From the NCBI RefSeq assembly GCF_001049495.1, contig NZ_CDWI01000011.1, positions 682,001 to 746,000 on the forward strand: a stretch of DNA of 64,000 nt, read 5' to 3'. A program made the position numbers and the translations under genes. Origin of the DNA: Microbacterium sp. 3J1. GTDB lineage: Bacteria; Actinomycetota; Actinomycetes; Actinomycetales; Microbacteriaceae. Numbering within the stretch: position 1 is the first letter of the stretch; the number at the start of each line of letters is the position of its first letter. The notes below the pieces were generated by a model that worked only from the letters and a program-made list of their open reading frames with translations, had not been told where the DNA came from and did not search any database. Below, in pieces: positions 34,390-42,366 of the stretch.

Positions 34390-35301
34390 ATGACCGAGCC
34401 CACCGGGGAGCACGCCTTCGGGCGTCATGCGCCGGCCTCCCACGTCCTCATCCACGTCAGCGATCCGCATTTCCTCGCAGGGGGCGCGAGGCTCGGCGGC
34501 CGTTACGACGTCGAGTCGAACTTCGCGCGCACGCTCGACGCCATCCGTGCAGTGCACCCGAATCCGGCGGCGATCGTCGTCACGGGCGACCTCGCCGACC
34601 TGGGCGAGCCCGATGCCTACCGGCGGCTGCGGGCCGCCGTCGAACCCGTCGCGGCGGCGCTCGGCACGGTCGTCGTCTGGGTCGCCGGAAATCACGACGA
34701 GCGTCCCGCGCTTCGCGAGGGCCTTCTCGATCTGGCGCCGACCCAGGAGCCGGTCACGGGAGTCTGGGATCTCGACGGGCTGCGCGTCATCGCCCTCGAC
34801 ACCAGCGTGCCCGGCTGGCACCACGGCGATCTCGACGACGGCCAGCTCGCCTGGCTCGCGGAGGAGCTCCGCGAGCCCGCGCCTCACGGCACACTCCTCG
34901 CGATGCACCACCCGCCGCTCCCCAGCCACCTTCCCCTCTTCGACATCCTCGAACTCCGGCACCAGGACGAGCTCGCCGAGGTCGTCCGGGGGAGCGACGT
35001 GCGCGGCATCCTCGCGGGTCACCTCCACTACTCATCCCACGGAACCTTCGCCGGTGTCCCGGTGAGCGTCTCGTCGGCCACGTGCTACACGATGAACGTC
35101 GCCCGCCCCGCCTCCGAGGTGAACGGCATGGATGCCGCTCAGGCCTTCGGACTGGTCCACGTGCACCCCGACACCATCACGCACACCGTCGTGCCCGTGA
35201 CCGACGCTCCGACCGGTGACTACTTCTCGCCGCAGTGGGTGGAGAAGATGGCGCGCCTGAGCCCGGAGGAGCGGCTCGAGGCCTTCTCGCGCAAACGATG
35301 A
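34390..35301 (+). CDS. Calcineurin-like metallophosphoesterase (CpdA-like)
   Basis: 303-residue binuclear metal phosphoesterase of the class III cyclic-nucleotide phosphodiesterase type. All five metal-ligand blocks are present: 'HVSDPHFL' (DxH), 'VTGDLADLG' (GD), 'VAGNHDERP' (GNHD), 'AMHHPPLPSH' and 'LAGHLHYSSH' (GHxH). This pattern and length fit bacterial 3',5'-cAMP phosphodiesterases (CpdA/Rv0805), though phospholipid or other diesters are possible substrates. No signal peptide. Start fixed by TAGGCT 6 bases upstream. The gene stands alone between a divergent TetR regulator and aspA. Confidence 0.87.
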   Translation: MTEPTGEHAFGRHAPASHVLIHVSDPHFLAGGARLGGRYDVESNFARTLDAIRAVHPNPAAIVVTGDLADLGEPDAYRRLRAAVEPVAAALGTVVVWVAGNHDERPALREGLLDLAPTQEPVTGVWDLDGLRVIALDTSVPGWHHGDLDDGQLAWLAEELREPAPHGTLLAMHHPPLPSHLPLFDILELRHQDELAEVVRGSDVRGILAGHLHYSSHGTFAGVPVSVSSATCYTMNVARPASEVNGMDAAQAFGLVHVHPDTITHTVVPVTDAPTGDYFSPQWVEKMARLSPEERLEAFSRKR

Positions 35302-35339
35302 CTCGCGGTCCCATCCCGTTCGGGGAATGAGCACGGGCG

Positions 35340-35345
35340 TAGAAT
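35340..35345 (+). promoter_or_regulatory. -10 hexamer for aspA
   Basis: TAGAAT 50 bases upstream of the aspA ATG. The short leader carries the AAGGA ribosome site. Confidence 0.5.
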
Positions 35346-35395
35346 GGTGGCATCCCCCGCCCTCCCACACTCGCCACTACCCACAAGGATGTGAC

Positions 35396-36856
35396 ATGGC
35401 TTCTGCCGCGCCTGCCCCCACCCGCACCGAGACCGATTCCCTCGGAAGCATGGAGATCCCCGCCGACGCGTACTGGGGTATCCACACCGCTCGCGCCGAC
35501 GCGAACTTCCCGATCACCAAGCGTCCGATCTCGGTGTATCCCGACCTCGTGGTCGCCCTCGCGATGGTGAAGCAGGCGAGCGCCAGGGCCAACCGTGAGA
35601 TCGGCGTCCTCGATGCAGAGCGGGCGGACCTCATCGACCGGGCTGCCCAGCGGGTCATCGACGGCGAGTTCCACGACCAGTTCACCGTCGGGGTGATCCA
35701 GGGCGGTGCCGGGACGTCGACCAACATGAACGCGAACGAGGTCATCACCAACGTCGCGCTCGAGATGGCGGGACGCGAGAAGGGCGACTACGCGTTCCTG
35801 TCGCCGATCGACCACACCAACCGCAGCCAGTCGACGAACGACGTCTACCCGACTGCCGTCAAGATCGGCCTCTCGCTCACGCTGCGGTCGCTGCTGGAGG
35901 AGCTCGACCTGCTGCGAGTGTCGTTCCTGCACAAGTCGCACGAGTTCCACGATGTTCTCAAGGTCGGGCGCACCCAGCTGCAGGATGCGGTTCCCATGAC
36001 GCTGGGGCAGGAGTTCCACGGCTTCGCATCGACGCTCGGGTACGACCACACCCGCCTCACCGAGAACGCGTCGCTGATGTTCGAGATCAACATGGGTGCG
36101 ACGGCCATCGGCACCGGCATCACGACGCACGTCGACTACGCGGCGGCCGTGCTCAAGCATCTGCGCGAGATCACCGAGCTCGACCTCGTGACCGCAGGTG
36201 ATCTCGTCGAGGCCACCAGCGACACCGGGTCGTTCATGTCCTTCTCCTCGACCCTCAAGCGCAACGCGATGAAGCTGTCGAAGATCTGCAACGACCTGCG
36301 GCTTCTCTCCTCGGGTCCCCAGGCAGGGTTCGGCGAGATCAACCTCCCCGCGATGCAGGCGGGATCGAGCATCATGCCCGGCAAGGTGAACCCGGTGATC
36401 CCCGAGGTCGTCAACCAGGTGGCCTTCGCCGTCGCGGGTGCCGACATGACGGTCACGATGGCGGCGGAAGCAGGACAGCTCCAGCTGAATGCCTTCGAGC
36501 CGGTCATCGCCCACTCGATCTTCCAGTCGATCACGTGGATGCGCCAGGCCATGTGGACGCTGCGGGTCAACTGCGTCGACGGCATCACCGCGAACCGCGA
36601 CCGCCTCGGCGCGATGGTCGGGGCGTCGGTCGGCGTGATCACGGCGCTCACGCCGTTCATCGGCTACGCGGCGGCCGCCGCGCTGGCCAAGACGGCACTG
36701 CTGACGAACCGCAATGTCGCCGATCTCGTCGTCGAGGCCGGTCTGATGTCCCGCGACGAGGTCACGAAGCAGCTCTCGCCGGCTCGTCTCTCGGGTCTCG
36801 AAGCGATCACGTCGGCGATCCCCGTCATCACTCCCGAGGACCTCATCGAGATCTGA
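35396..36856 (+). CDS. aspA: Aspartate ammonia-lyase
   Basis: 486-residue lyase of the aspartase/fumarase superfamily that splits aspartate into fumarate and ammonia. The N-terminal 'TETDSLGSMEIPADAYWGIHTARA' region, seen as 'IPADAYWGIHTARA', is typical of aspartases. The superfamily signature 'GSSIMPGKVNPVIPEVVNQV' begins at 'AGSSIMPGKVNP', and 'GAGTSTNMNANEVITN' and 'HTNRSQSTNDVYPTA' form the active site. Length fits AspA rather than class II fumarase (about 465), and the text is closer to AspA. Start at ATG 35396 with AAGGA upstream; the longer frame has no homology. Confidence 0.93.
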   Translation: MASAAPAPTRTETDSLGSMEIPADAYWGIHTARADANFPITKRPISVYPDLVVALAMVKQASARANREIGVLDAERADLIDRAAQRVIDGEFHDQFTVGVIQGGAGTSTNMNANEVITNVALEMAGREKGDYAFLSPIDHTNRSQSTNDVYPTAVKIGLSLTLRSLLEELDLLRVSFLHKSHEFHDVLKVGRTQLQDAVPMTLGQEFHGFASTLGYDHTRLTENASLMFEINMGATAIGTGITTHVDYAAAVLKHLREITELDLVTAGDLVEATSDTGSFMSFSSTLKRNAMKLSKICNDLRLLSSGPQAGFGEINLPAMQAGSSIMPGKVNPVIPEVVNQVAFAVAGADMTVTMAAEAGQLQLNAFEPVIAHSIFQSITWMRQAMWTLRVNCVDGITANRDRLGAMVGASVGVITALTPFIGYAAAAALAKTALLTNRNVADLVVEAGLMSRDEVTKQLSPARLSGLEAITSAIPVITPEDLIEI

Positions 36857-36868
36857 GACGAAGACGAG

Positions 36869-36901
36869 AAGGGGCCCCGGCGATCATCGCCGGGGCCCCT
36901 T
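36869..36901 (+). terminator. Terminator after aspA
   Basis: A near-perfect 15-16-bp GC-rich stem (AAGGGGCCCCGGCG with CGCCGGGGCCCCTT) around ATCAT, beginning 12 bases after the aspA stop. It is symmetric and would also serve the convergent FAH gene. Confidence 0.8.
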
Positions 36902-36929
36902 GTCGTCTCGGGTGTGTGAGCGGGGTGGG

Positions 36930-37799
36930 TCAGTCGAGCATCCGGCAGTGCGTCGTCAGCTCGCCGATGCCGTCGATCCCGACGGTGACCGTGGACCGGT
37001 CGCGGAGGAAGATCTGCGGGTCGCGGGAATAGCCGGCACCGCCGGGGCTGCCCGTCGAGATGAGGGTGCCGGGCAGCAGGGTCAACGACTGCGAGAGGTG
37101 GGCGATCAGCGTGGCGACCGAGCGCACCATCTGATCCGTGCTGGCGTCCTGCACGGTCTGCCCGTCGACGACGGCCCAGATGTGCAGATCCTGCGGGTCG
37201 GCGACCTCGTCGGCGGTCACGACGAACGGCCCGGTGGGGGTGAACCCGTCGAAGGACTTGCACCGGGACCACTGCGCCTCGGAGAACTGGACGTTGCGGG
37301 CCGTGATGTCATTCACCACGGTGTAGCCCCAGACGTGCGACAGGGCATCGGCTTCGCGGACGTCCTTGGCGGGGGTGCCGATGAGCACGCCCAGTTCCGC
37401 CTCATAGTCGACGGCCTCGCTCAGTGCCCGCGGCCAGGACGTCGTCTGCTCGTGCCCCGAGAGCGAGTTGGGCCAGAGGGTGAACACCGTGGGCGCGGCA
37501 TCGGTCTTCAATCCGAGCTCGCTCGAGTGCGCCGCGTAGTTCAGGCCGACGGCGAGGACGGCCGGGGGAGCGATGACGGCCGAGGCGAACGCCCACCCCG
37601 AGAGCGGATGCCGCGGGGCTCCGCCCTCCGCGATCGCGGTGCGAAGGGCGTCGAGCGCGGGCTGGCCACCCTCGATCAGCTGCTGCAGAGTCGCAGGCGG
37701 GTCGGGAAGGAGGTCGGAGACGAGGATGGCGTCGGCGCCGTCCACCACCGCGAGGTTCGCAGCGGGGGAGTCGGCGCGACGCAGATGAGCGAACCGCAT
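36930..37799 (-). CDS. Fumarylacetoacetate hydrolase-family protein
   Basis: 289-residue FAH-fold enzyme, a metal-dependent group that hydrolyses or decarboxylates diketo-acid compounds in aromatic or sugar catabolism. The core contains 'VLAVGLNYAAHSSELG', 'DYEAELGVLIG' (metal-binding Glu pair), 'VVNDITARNVQ' and 'LISTGSPGGAGYSRDP'. The last matches the conserved 'TGTP.GVG' loop with Ser for Thr. It is of normal length with the smaller N-terminal domain. No aromatic-degradation genes lie nearby, so its substrate is open. The ATG is supported by TAGCGT 6 bases upstream. Confidence 0.87.
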   Translation of the reverse strand: MRFAHLRRADSPAANLAVVDGADAILVSDLLPDPPATLQQLIEGGQPALDALRTAIAEGGAPRHPLSGWAFASAVIAPPAVLAVGLNYAAHSSELGLKTDAAPTVFTLWPNSLSGHEQTTSWPRALSEAVDYEAELGVLIGTPAKDVREADALSHVWGYTVVNDITARNVQFSEAQWSRCKSFDGFTPTGPFVVTADEVADPQDLHIWAVVDGQTVQDASTDQMVRSVATLIAHLSQSLTLLPGTLISTGSPGGAGYSRDPQIFLRDRSTVTVGIDGIGELTTHCRMLD

Positions 37800-37805
37800 G
37801 TGTCT

Positions 37806-37811
37806 ACGCTA
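37806..37811 (-). promoter_or_regulatory. Leaderless -10 hexamer for the FAH gene
   Basis: TAGCGT on the minus strand, then six bases, then the ATG at 37799. Confidence 0.6.
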
Positions 37812-37875
37812 TCCGGTGGTGCGCGAGATCGGCTGGAGGAAGTCGCCAACCCCGAGGGAAGTCGGTTGTTCCCCA

Positions 37876-37881
37876 TATGCT
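37876..37881 (+). promoter_or_regulatory. Leaderless -10 hexamer for the PrsW-like gene
   Basis: TATGCT ends 7 bases before the ATG at 37889 and decides between it and the ATG at 37877, which lies within the hexamer. Confidence 0.6.
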
Positions 37882-37888
37882 CTTGGCT

Positions 37889-39247
37889 ATGAGTTCCGGA
37901 GGACCGTCCCAGCCATCGCCGTACACGCCCCCGCCGTACCAGGGCCAGCCGAGTGCGGGATCGCCGGACCCTCAGGGATACCCGCAGCAGCAGGCCCCGG
38001 CAGGGTACCGGCCGCCTGCTCCGCAGCAGTACTCGGCTCAGCAGTACGCGCGGTCGGGGTACACACCGGCTCAGTTCGCGCAGGGACCCGGCTACGAGTC
38101 CGTGCTCGCCCAGCCGACTCCGTACTCCCCGCCGGCCCCGGTGGCGCCCGCTCCGGCACCCGGACTCCCCGCGCTGCCGCCCGCTCGTCGTGGTGGTCGG
38201 ATCGCGCTGGGGGTGCTGTTCGGATTCCTCGGGCTCCTGATGCTCGCGCTCGTCGCCTACTTCGGTCTCTTCCTCGGTCCTCTCGCCTCGATCGTCGGTC
38301 TCGTCCTGGCGCTCGTCCCGCTCGCCATCGTCTTCTTCGTCGTGCGCATGATCGACCGGTGGGAGCCGGAGCCCCGGACGCTGGTGTTCTTCGCCGTCGC
38401 CTGGGGCGCGATAGCCGCCGTGGGGCTCACTCTGCTGGTCGACCTGGGGCTGTCGTTCCTGTTCGGACCCCGCGGAGAGGTCTCGAGCGCCGTCATCCAG
38501 GCGCCGATCGTCGAGGAGTTCTGGAAGGGCGTCGGAGTCTTCCTGATCTTCCTGATCGCGCGCCGCTCGTTCGACGGCCCCGTTGACGGCGTCGTCTACG
38601 GCGCCCTCGTGGGTGCGGGCTTCGCCTTCACCGAGAACATCCAGTACTTCGCCATCAGCCTCATCGAGGGCGGGAGCGGGCAGCTCACCGTCACCTTCAT
38701 CCTGCGCGCCGTCATGTCGCCCTTCGCGCACGCGATGTTCACCGCGCTGACGGGTCTCGCGATCGGACTGGCGGCACGTCGGCAGGCCTCGCCGGGAACG
38801 GCGCTCGGCGCCGGACTCCTGGGGATGCTCGGGGCGATGGTCCTGCACGGCCTCTGGAACGGCTCGTCGTTCGCCAACTTCTTCCTGCTGTACTTCGTCC
38901 TGCAGGTGCCGCTGTTCATCGGCTTCATCCTCGGCATCATCGCTCTGCGCCGCGAGGAAGCCCGCCTGACGAAGGCGCGTCTGGGGGACTACGCGGCAGC
39001 CGGGTGGTTCACCCCCGAGGAGGTCACCATGCTCGCCACTCCTGCCGGACGCAAGACGGGTCTCCGATGGGCTTCGCAGCTGCGGGGCGACCGCCGTCCG
39101 CTGATGCGCGAGTTCATCAAGGATGCGACGATGCTCGCGTCCGTGCGCCAGCGGGCGATCACGGGACGCGACCCGCTCGCTCCGGCAGACGAGCAGGCGC
39201 TGCTCGCCCGCACGCGTGCGACGAGGGCGGCGCTGCTCGCCTACTGA
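37889..39247 (+). CDS. PrsW-family intramembrane metalloprotease
   Basis: 452-residue integral membrane protein of the PrsW (M82) family; in Bacillus PrsW makes the first cut in an anti-sigma factor. Residues 1-95 are a cytoplasmic Pro/Gln/Tyr-rich tail (PYTPPPYQGQPS, QQYSAQQYARSGYTPAQFAQ). About nine helices follow. The family active-site motifs are all visible: 'PIVEEFWKGVGV' (EExxK), 'GAGFAFTENIQYF' (FxxxEN) and 'SPFAHAMFTALTG' (His). The C-terminal 70 residues are soluble. The start is chosen by the hexamer upstream. No anti-sigma gene lies next to it, so its substrate is not visible here. Confidence 0.87.
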   Translation: MSSGGPSQPSPYTPPPYQGQPSAGSPDPQGYPQQQAPAGYRPPAPQQYSAQQYARSGYTPAQFAQGPGYESVLAQPTPYSPPAPVAPAPAPGLPALPPARRGGRIALGVLFGFLGLLMLALVAYFGLFLGPLASIVGLVLALVPLAIVFFVVRMIDRWEPEPRTLVFFAVAWGAIAAVGLTLLVDLGLSFLFGPRGEVSSAVIQAPIVEEFWKGVGVFLIFLIARRSFDGPVDGVVYGALVGAGFAFTENIQYFAISLIEGGSGQLTVTFILRAVMSPFAHAMFTALTGLAIGLAARRQASPGTALGAGLLGMLGAMVLHGLWNGSSFANFFLLYFVLQVPLFIGFILGIIALRREEARLTKARLGDYAAAGWFTPEEVTMLATPAGRKTGLRWASQLRGDRRPLMREFIKDATMLASVRQRAITGRDPLAPADEQALLARTRATRAALLAY

Positions 39248-39261
39248 TGAGGTGCTGACAC

Positions 39262-39312
39262 ACTCAGCGCCCGGTGCTGCGGCGATGCCTGCATGTCTCC
39301 CGGGCGCTGAGT
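39262..39312 (+). terminator. Long-loop hairpin after the PrsW gene
   Basis: Perfect 13-bp arms (39262-39274 and 39300-39312) enclose a 25-base loop, 14 bases after the stop. No T-run follows. A weak terminator or 3' stabiliser is likely. Confidence 0.45.
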
Positions 39313-39444
39313 TGGTCTGTAAACAGGGTGCACCCGGGTCTCCGAAGGTGTCAAGGGGTTCGCCGAAAGCCTCTGCGGAGGGCGCCACCGTCGTGTTCGC
39401 TGTGAGCAGGCGCCGTCGCGTTGACCCGCGGGGCGGCGCTCGGG

Positions 39445-39450
39445 TTGGAT
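39445..39450 (+). promoter_or_regulatory. Leaderless -10-like hexamer for FKBP
   Basis: TTGGAT ends 6 bases before the FKBP ATG. It departs from TANNNT at the second base, so support is weaker. Confidence 0.35.
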
Positions 39451-39456
39451 GGAAGC

Positions 39457-39825
39457 ATGACTGATCGTACGAAGCCTGAGTTCGACGCCCCCACCGGTCC
39501 CGCGCCCGCGGAACTCGTGATCCGCGACATCATCGAAGGTGACGGCACCGAGGCGAAGCCCGGCGACACCGTCACCGTCCACTACGCCGGTGTCGAGTTC
39601 GAGTCCGGCGAGGAGTTCGACTCCTCGTGGGGACGCGGCGAGACCATCCAGTTCCCGCTCCGCGGCCTCATCCAGGGCTGGCAGGACGGCATCCCCGGCA
39701 TGAAGGTCGGTGGCCGCCGTGAGCTCGTGATCCCGCCGCATCTCGCCTACGGGCCCGTCGGAGGAGGGCACTTCCTCTCAGGCAAGACCCTGATCTTCAT
39801 CATCGACCTCGTCGCCGTCGGCTGA
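39457..39825 (+). CDS. FKBP-type peptidyl-prolyl cis-trans isomerase
   Basis: 122-residue single-domain FKBP that speeds proline isomerisation during protein folding. Signature segments are 'KPGDTVTVHYAGVEFESGEE', 'FDSSWGRGETIQFPL', 'LIQGWQDGIPGMKVGGRREL' and 'IPPHLAYGP'. Aromatic and acidic pocket residues (Y, D, W and Y in these segments) are kept, so activity is expected. No signal peptide, hence cytoplasmic. The ATG at 39457 is chosen; an upstream frame from 39421 has no family match. A strong terminator follows within 20 bases, and the gene seems to be a single transcription unit. Confidence 0.92.
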   Translation: MTDRTKPEFDAPTGPAPAELVIRDIIEGDGTEAKPGDTVTVHYAGVEFESGEEFDSSWGRGETIQFPLRGLIQGWQDGIPGMKVGGRRELVIPPHLAYGPVGGGHFLSGKTLIFIIDLVAVG

Positions 39826-39841
39826 CCTGCCTCGAGTGAGC

Positions 39842-39877
39842 AGAAGGCGCCGTACCCGTAGGGGTGCGGCGCCTTCT
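39842..39877 (+). terminator. Terminator after FKBP
   Basis: A 16-17-bp stem (AGAAGGCGCCGTACCC with GGGGTGCGGCGCCTTCT, one G-T pair) closed by a GTA loop, 16 bases after the stop. Confidence 0.75.
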
Positions 39878-39903
39878 CGCGTCTCGCGCCGATCTCTCGT
39901 TTC

Positions 39904-39934
39904 GTATTCAGGGGAATACATGCGCTCGCATGTA
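39904..39934 (+). promoter_or_regulatory. Two overlapping palindromes upstream of yceI
   Basis: GTATTC-N4-GAATAC spans 39904-39919 and TACATGCG-N2-CGCATGTA spans 39917-39934. Both are perfect inverted repeats and share three bases. They lie 79 bases before the yceI ATG. The first resembles the element in front of the monooxygenase operon at 47964. Likely operators for a dimeric regulator of MarR or similar type; a TAAGTT at 39933 may be the -10. Confidence 0.6.
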
Positions 39935-40012
39935 AGTTGGGGGAAGTGACGCCGCGGACGCGGCCCCTCATCCGTTGCCGCACATCGCGGCCGATGTCTC
40001 CAAGGAAAAACC

Positions 40013-40567
40013 ATGACCAGCATCGACATCCCCGGCTACCGTCCCGGCACCTGGGTGCTCGACCCGTCCCACAGCGAGGTCACCTTCAGCGTGCGCCACA
40101 TGATGATCTCCAAGGTGCGCGGCACCTTCGGCGTCAAGAGCGCCACGCTGATCGCTCCTGAGAACCCGCTCGAGGCTCGCGTCGAGGCGAGTGTCGACGT
40201 GACCTCCATCGACACCAAGGACGAGGGGCGCGACACGCACCTGCGCTCGGGCGACTTCTTCGACACCGAGAACTTCCCGACCATGGACTTCGTCTCGACC
40301 GGCGCCCGCGCCGAGGGCGGTGAGCTGTTCGTCGACGGCGACCTGACGATCCGCGGCATCACGAAGCCGGTGAGCTTCGAGCTCGACTTCGGCGGCTTCG
40401 GCTCCGACCCCTGGGGCAACTACAAGGCCGGCGCGTCGGCGAAGACCGTGATCAACCGCGAGGACTTCGGCCTCACGTGGAACGCGGCTCTCGAGACCGG
40501 CGGAGTGCTGGTCGGCAAGGACGTCACCATCAGCCTTGACCTGCAGGGTGCGCTGCAGCAGGACTGA
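40013..40567 (+). CDS. YceI-family lipocalin-like protein
   Basis: 184-residue protein of the YceI family, an extended lipocalin fold that binds isoprenoid-type lipids such as polyprenyl chains or quinones. The sequence follows the family closely: 'GTWVLDPSHSEVTFSVRHMM', 'KVRGTFGV', 'SIDTKDEGRDTHLRSGDFFD', 'FPTMDFVST', 'LTIRGITKPVSFELDF' and 'INREDFGLTWN'. Unlike E. coli YceI it has no signal peptide and is probably cytoplasmic, as in many actinobacteria, where it often responds to thiol, quinone or antibiotic stress. AAGGA lies 8 bases before the ATG. Two palindromes upstream suggest tight repression. Confidence 0.9.
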   Translation: MTSIDIPGYRPGTWVLDPSHSEVTFSVRHMMISKVRGTFGVKSATLIAPENPLEARVEASVDVTSIDTKDEGRDTHLRSGDFFDTENFPTMDFVSTGARAEGGELFVDGDLTIRGITKPVSFELDFGGFGSDPWGNYKAGASAKTVINREDFGLTWNAALETGGVLVGKDVTISLDLQGALQQD

Positions 40568-40582
40568 TCGCCTCCGATCGAC

Positions 40583-40613
40583 AGGACCCCGGGCCCTCAG
40601 GGTTCGGGGTCCT
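40583..40613 (+). terminator. Terminator after yceI
   Basis: Arms AGGACCCCG (40583-40591) and CGGGGTCCT (40605-40613) pair perfectly, 15 bases after the yceI stop. Further CCC/GGG pairing is possible inside. Confidence 0.65.
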
Positions 40614-40699
40614 CTGCGTCCTGCAGTCGGGCGACGAGGGTGATCGGATGACCGCGATCGCGGTCGCGGCCGCGGTCCGTGGACCGGCCGGATGCCTGG

Positions 40700-40705
40700 T
40701 AGACT
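40700..40705 (+). promoter_or_regulatory. -10 hexamer for rpsO
   Basis: TAGACT about 92 bases before rpsO. It leaves a GC-rich leader that could hold an S15-binding structure, as many rpsO genes autoregulate; I cannot define the fold by eye. Confidence 0.5.
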
Positions 40706-40796
40706 CTACAGGTTGCCGTTCGATCGGCCGCGGATAAAGAGAGCCCTCGCATCAGGCGTCGGGCGCCGCGCAACAAGCAGAGAGGGGATCGAATCT

Positions 40797-41066
40797 ATGG
40801 CACTGGAAGCAGACGTCAAGAAGGCGATCATCGAAGAGTACGCGACGCACCCCGGTGACACCGGATCCCCCGAGGTGCAGGTCGCGATGCTGACGCAGCG
40901 CATCAAGGACCTCACCGAGCACCTGAAGGAGCACAAGCACGACCACCACTCGCGTCGTGGTCTGTTCCTGCTCGTCGGTCAGCGCCGCCGCCTGCTGGGT
41001 TACCTGCAGGACATCGACATCAACCGTTACCGCTCGCTCATCGAGCGTCTCGGCCTTCGTCGATAA
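40797..41066 (+). CDS. rpsO: 30S ribosomal protein S15
   Basis: 89-residue S15, a primary binder of 16S rRNA that organises the platform of the 30S subunit and makes bridge B4. The four-helix protein is unmistakable: '[20 protein letters not shown]', '[20 protein letters not shown]', '[13 protein letters not shown]' and '[13 protein letters not shown]'. GAGAGGGGA precedes the ATG. A strong terminator follows, so it is not co-transcribed with pnp, its usual neighbour, which lies 17 kb downstream. Confidence 0.97.
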   Translation: MALEADVKKAIIEEYATHPGDTGSPEVQVAMLTQRIKDLTEHLKEHKHDHHSRRGLFLLVGQRRRLLGYLQDIDINRYRSLIERLGLRR

Positions 41067-41107
41067 CGCATCTCGACCCTGCGTGCAATCGCGCAGAACA
41101 TTCTTGA

Positions 41108-41138
41108 GAAGGCCGCCCCACGGTGTGGGGCGGCCTTC
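41108..41138 (+). terminator. Terminator after rpsO
   Basis: A perfect 14-bp stem (41108-41121 with 41125-41138, loop GGT) 42 bases after the stop. Confidence 0.8.
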
Positions 41139-41200
41139 GTGTGTTCGGGGGGAGTGCACGGCGTCGCGCGGCGCGGACGCCGGCACGGACGCCGCCGTTG

Positions 41201-42205
41201 TCAGGCTCGCACGGCCACCAGGTCGGGGTGATGGATCGCGGCGACGTCGGGGTGCGCGCGCAGCCGGGACTTCATGGCGTTCTCGCCGTAGGTGGCGTGG
41301 ATGGGATTGCTCGGGTCCTCAGTGATGCCGGTCGCCTCTGCGGCCAGGTCGGCAGGGAGCTCGAGAAGCGGCAGCTGCTGGTCGAGGGCGGGGTTGAAGA
41401 AGAACGGGATCGAGATGCGCTCCTCCGGTGCCTTCGGTGAGATCACCCGGTGGTTGGTGGCCTTCAGATATCCGCCGGTCGCGTACTCCAGCAGCTCGCC
41501 GATGTTCACGACGAACGCGCCGGGAACGGGCGGTGCCGACACCCATTCACCGTCCCTCTCCACCTGGAGCCCGCCCTTGCCCGGCTCGACCCAGAGCAGG
41601 GTCAGCACGCCGGAGTCCTTGTGCGCGCCGACGCCCTGCTGGGGCTCGGGCTCATGGGTGCCCGGGTAGCGGACGATCTTGATCAGGGTCGACGGGTCAC
41701 GGAACGGCTCGTCGAAGTACGACTCCTCGGCTCCGAGCGTGAGCGCCCAGGCGCGCAGCAGCTTGCGTGCGATCTCGGTCAGCGTGTCGTGCCACTCGGT
41801 GACGACCGCCTTGAGCTCCGGCTGGGCAGCAGGCCACAGGTTCGGCCCGACCAGGCGATGGAAGGCGGGACCGCCCTCCACGGGCTCGCGCTCGGGGCCG
41901 ATGTCGATCTGCTCACGCCAGTCCACGGCGCCCTGCGTCCGCTCGCCCCCGATGCGGGTGTAGCCACGGAAATGCGGACTGTTCACGTTCTCGATCGCGA
42001 GCTTGTCCGCCTCGGGGAGGGCGAAGAAGTCCAGCGCGGCCTGGTGGAGTCGCGCCTCGAGGTCGGGGGAGATGCCCGTGCCCGTGAGATAGAAGAATCC
42101 CACGTCATGGGTGGCCGCCCGCAGCTCGTCGCGGAATCGTGCCGCGGCCTCGGGGCCGGCGTCGAGCTGGGACAGGTCGAGGATGGGGAGCGAGAGATCA
42201 GCCAT
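41201..42205 (-). CDS. 2-oxoglutarate/Fe(II) oxygenase, isopenicillin N synthase family
   Basis: 334-residue non-haem iron oxygenase. It begins 'LPILDLSQLD', the standard N-terminus of the isopenicillin N synthase-like group, followed by 'THDVGFFYLTG'. The iron triad is His and Asp in 'VGAHKDSGVLT' plus His in 'ATNHRVIS'; 'ERISIPFFFNP' holds the Arg-x-Ser that binds 2-oxoglutarate. All catalytic residues are intact. Substrate is unknown; related actinobacterial proteins are often annotated as flavonol- or gibberellin-type oxygenases without evidence. It stands alone, convergent with rpsO and divergent from efeU. The ATG is supported by TACTCT 6 bases upstream. Confidence 0.88.
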   Translation of the reverse strand: MADLSLPILDLSQLDAGPEAAARFRDELRAATHDVGFFYLTGTGISPDLEARLHQAALDFFALPEADKLAIENVNSPHFRGYTRIGGERTQGAVDWREQIDIGPEREPVEGGPAFHRLVGPNLWPAAQPELKAVVTEWHDTLTEIARKLLRAWALTLGAEESYFDEPFRDPSTLIKIVRYPGTHEPEPQQGVGAHKDSGVLTLLWVEPGKGGLQVERDGEWVSAPPVPGAFVVNIGELLEYATGGYLKATNHRVISPKAPEERISIPFFFNPALDQQLPLLELPADLAAEATGITEDPSNPIHATYGENAMKSRLRAHPDVAAIHHPDLVAVRA

Positions 42206-42211
42206 GCCACG

Positions 42212-42217
42212 AGAGTA
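42212..42217 (-). promoter_or_regulatory. Leaderless -10 hexamer for the oxygenase gene
   Basis: TACTCT on the minus strand, then six bases, then the ATG at 42205. Confidence 0.55.
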
Positions 42218-42318
42218 GGTCGGACATCGCGCAGTGACGACGAGTGTTGCGTCGGATTACCGCCCGTGCGCGCTCGCGGGTCTCGTCGTAACCCGGGCGC
42301 TCGCGGTGCTACCCTTTC

Positions 42319-42342
42319 TGAGGTAAGGGATGCCTTACCTCA
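42319..42342 (+). promoter_or_regulatory. DtxR/IdeR-like iron box before efeUOB
   Basis: A perfect 10-bp inverted repeat (TGAGGTAAGG and CCTTACCTCA, 4-base spacer) lies 25 bases before efeU. Within it, 42324-42342 matches the 19-base DtxR/IdeR consensus at 14 positions by my alignment. Iron-loaded DtxR bound here would overlap the start of transcription and repress iron uptake. Confidence 0.65.
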
Positions 42343-42366
42343 ATACGTCTGCAGAGAGTCCATCCC

